Positions 32,051 to 32,148 of a DNA stretch of 32,148 bases are shown one piece after another. Under the pieces are notes generated by a model. That model was not told where the DNA came from. It saw nothing but the letters and a program-made list of their open reading frames with translations, and did not search any database. The translations under genes and the position numbers were made by a program. The DNA lies in assembly GCA_904419835.1 (NCBI GenBank), contig CAJFTA010000022.1:1-32148 (forward strand). Direction: 5' to 3'. The stretch is from an uncultured Pseudoflavonifractor sp. GTDB lineage: Bacteria > Bacillota > Clostridia > Oscillospirales > Oscillospiraceae. Each line of letters starts with the position of its first letter. Position 1 is the first letter of the stretch.

Positions 32051-32148
32051 AGCGTGTCGAAAAACCTTGGTTGAGCAGAATCGGGCTGTGTCGGGGCGGG
32101 GGAGCGCGAGGGGGCAGCCGCCCGCCTCGCGTGGAATCGAATGCCCCG
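32048..32148. repeat. Dispersed repeat copy 2, truncated by the window end
   Basis: Matches 29148-29248 with five transitions. It begins CTC AGCGTGTCGAAAAACC, so its left end carries the exact inverted repeat (TGTCGAAAAA) of the right end of copy 1. The rest lies outside the window. Confidence 0.95.

Overview
The window looks like a chromosomal segment of a GC-rich, Gram-positive anaerobe of the Clostridia, most likely Oscillospiraceae (Flavonifractor, Pseudoflavonifractor or Lawsonibacter type). This is inferred from the gene families: paired TIGR03960/TIGR03936 radical SAM proteins, a 2[4Fe-4S] ferredoxin, DUF4358, DUF1292, an EndoQ-helicase fusion and a PheB-type ACT protein. Strong AGGAGG ribosome binding sites and sigma-A promoters with 16-17 nt spacers fit this. 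No rRNA, tRNA or CRISPR array was seen.

Layout. (1) 1-3110 is accessory DNA: the end of a small membrane protein, four small leftward genes, a divergent control region with three copies of an ATCT-N6-AGAT palindrome, a ribbon-helix-helix-like protein, an XRE regulator and an IS30-family transposase. (2) 3277-9562 is core: the radical SAM pair, malQ, a Cof-type HAD phosphatase, a MarR regulator with its own palindrome, and a DUF4358 lipoprotein. (3) 9564-17296 carries clpC directly coupled to the lipoprotein gene, a ferredoxin, a BrnQ transporter, and an alpha/beta-hydrolase divergent from a condensation-like acyltransferase and a zinc-ribbon membrane protein. (4) 17304-20962 holds a probable 6S RNA behind a DUF1292 gene, divergent from a class A penicillin-binding protein with a Trp/Pro-repeat tail. 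(5) 21048-25882 has a short DtxR-like regulator, a large EndoQ-UvrD fusion and a YtvI-type permease. (6) 25964-29107 is pheB-hom-lysC, with a folded intergenic region before lysC. (7) 29108-32148 has a DMT permease and a glycosyltransferase divergent from a sugar O-acetyltransferase, bracketed by two copies of a structured repeat.

The most interesting non-gene signals are the dispersed element (211 bp by its ends at 29155-29365; second copy from 32048 to the window end), which sits exactly at the 3' edge of terminator hairpins, and the nested stems between hom and lysC. The most interesting protein is the EndoQ-helicase fusion, which has sliding-clamp-like motifs both at the domain junction and at its C-terminus. 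Nothing here is clearly a new defence system. All functions are read from sequence motifs and family knowledge; no database search was possible.
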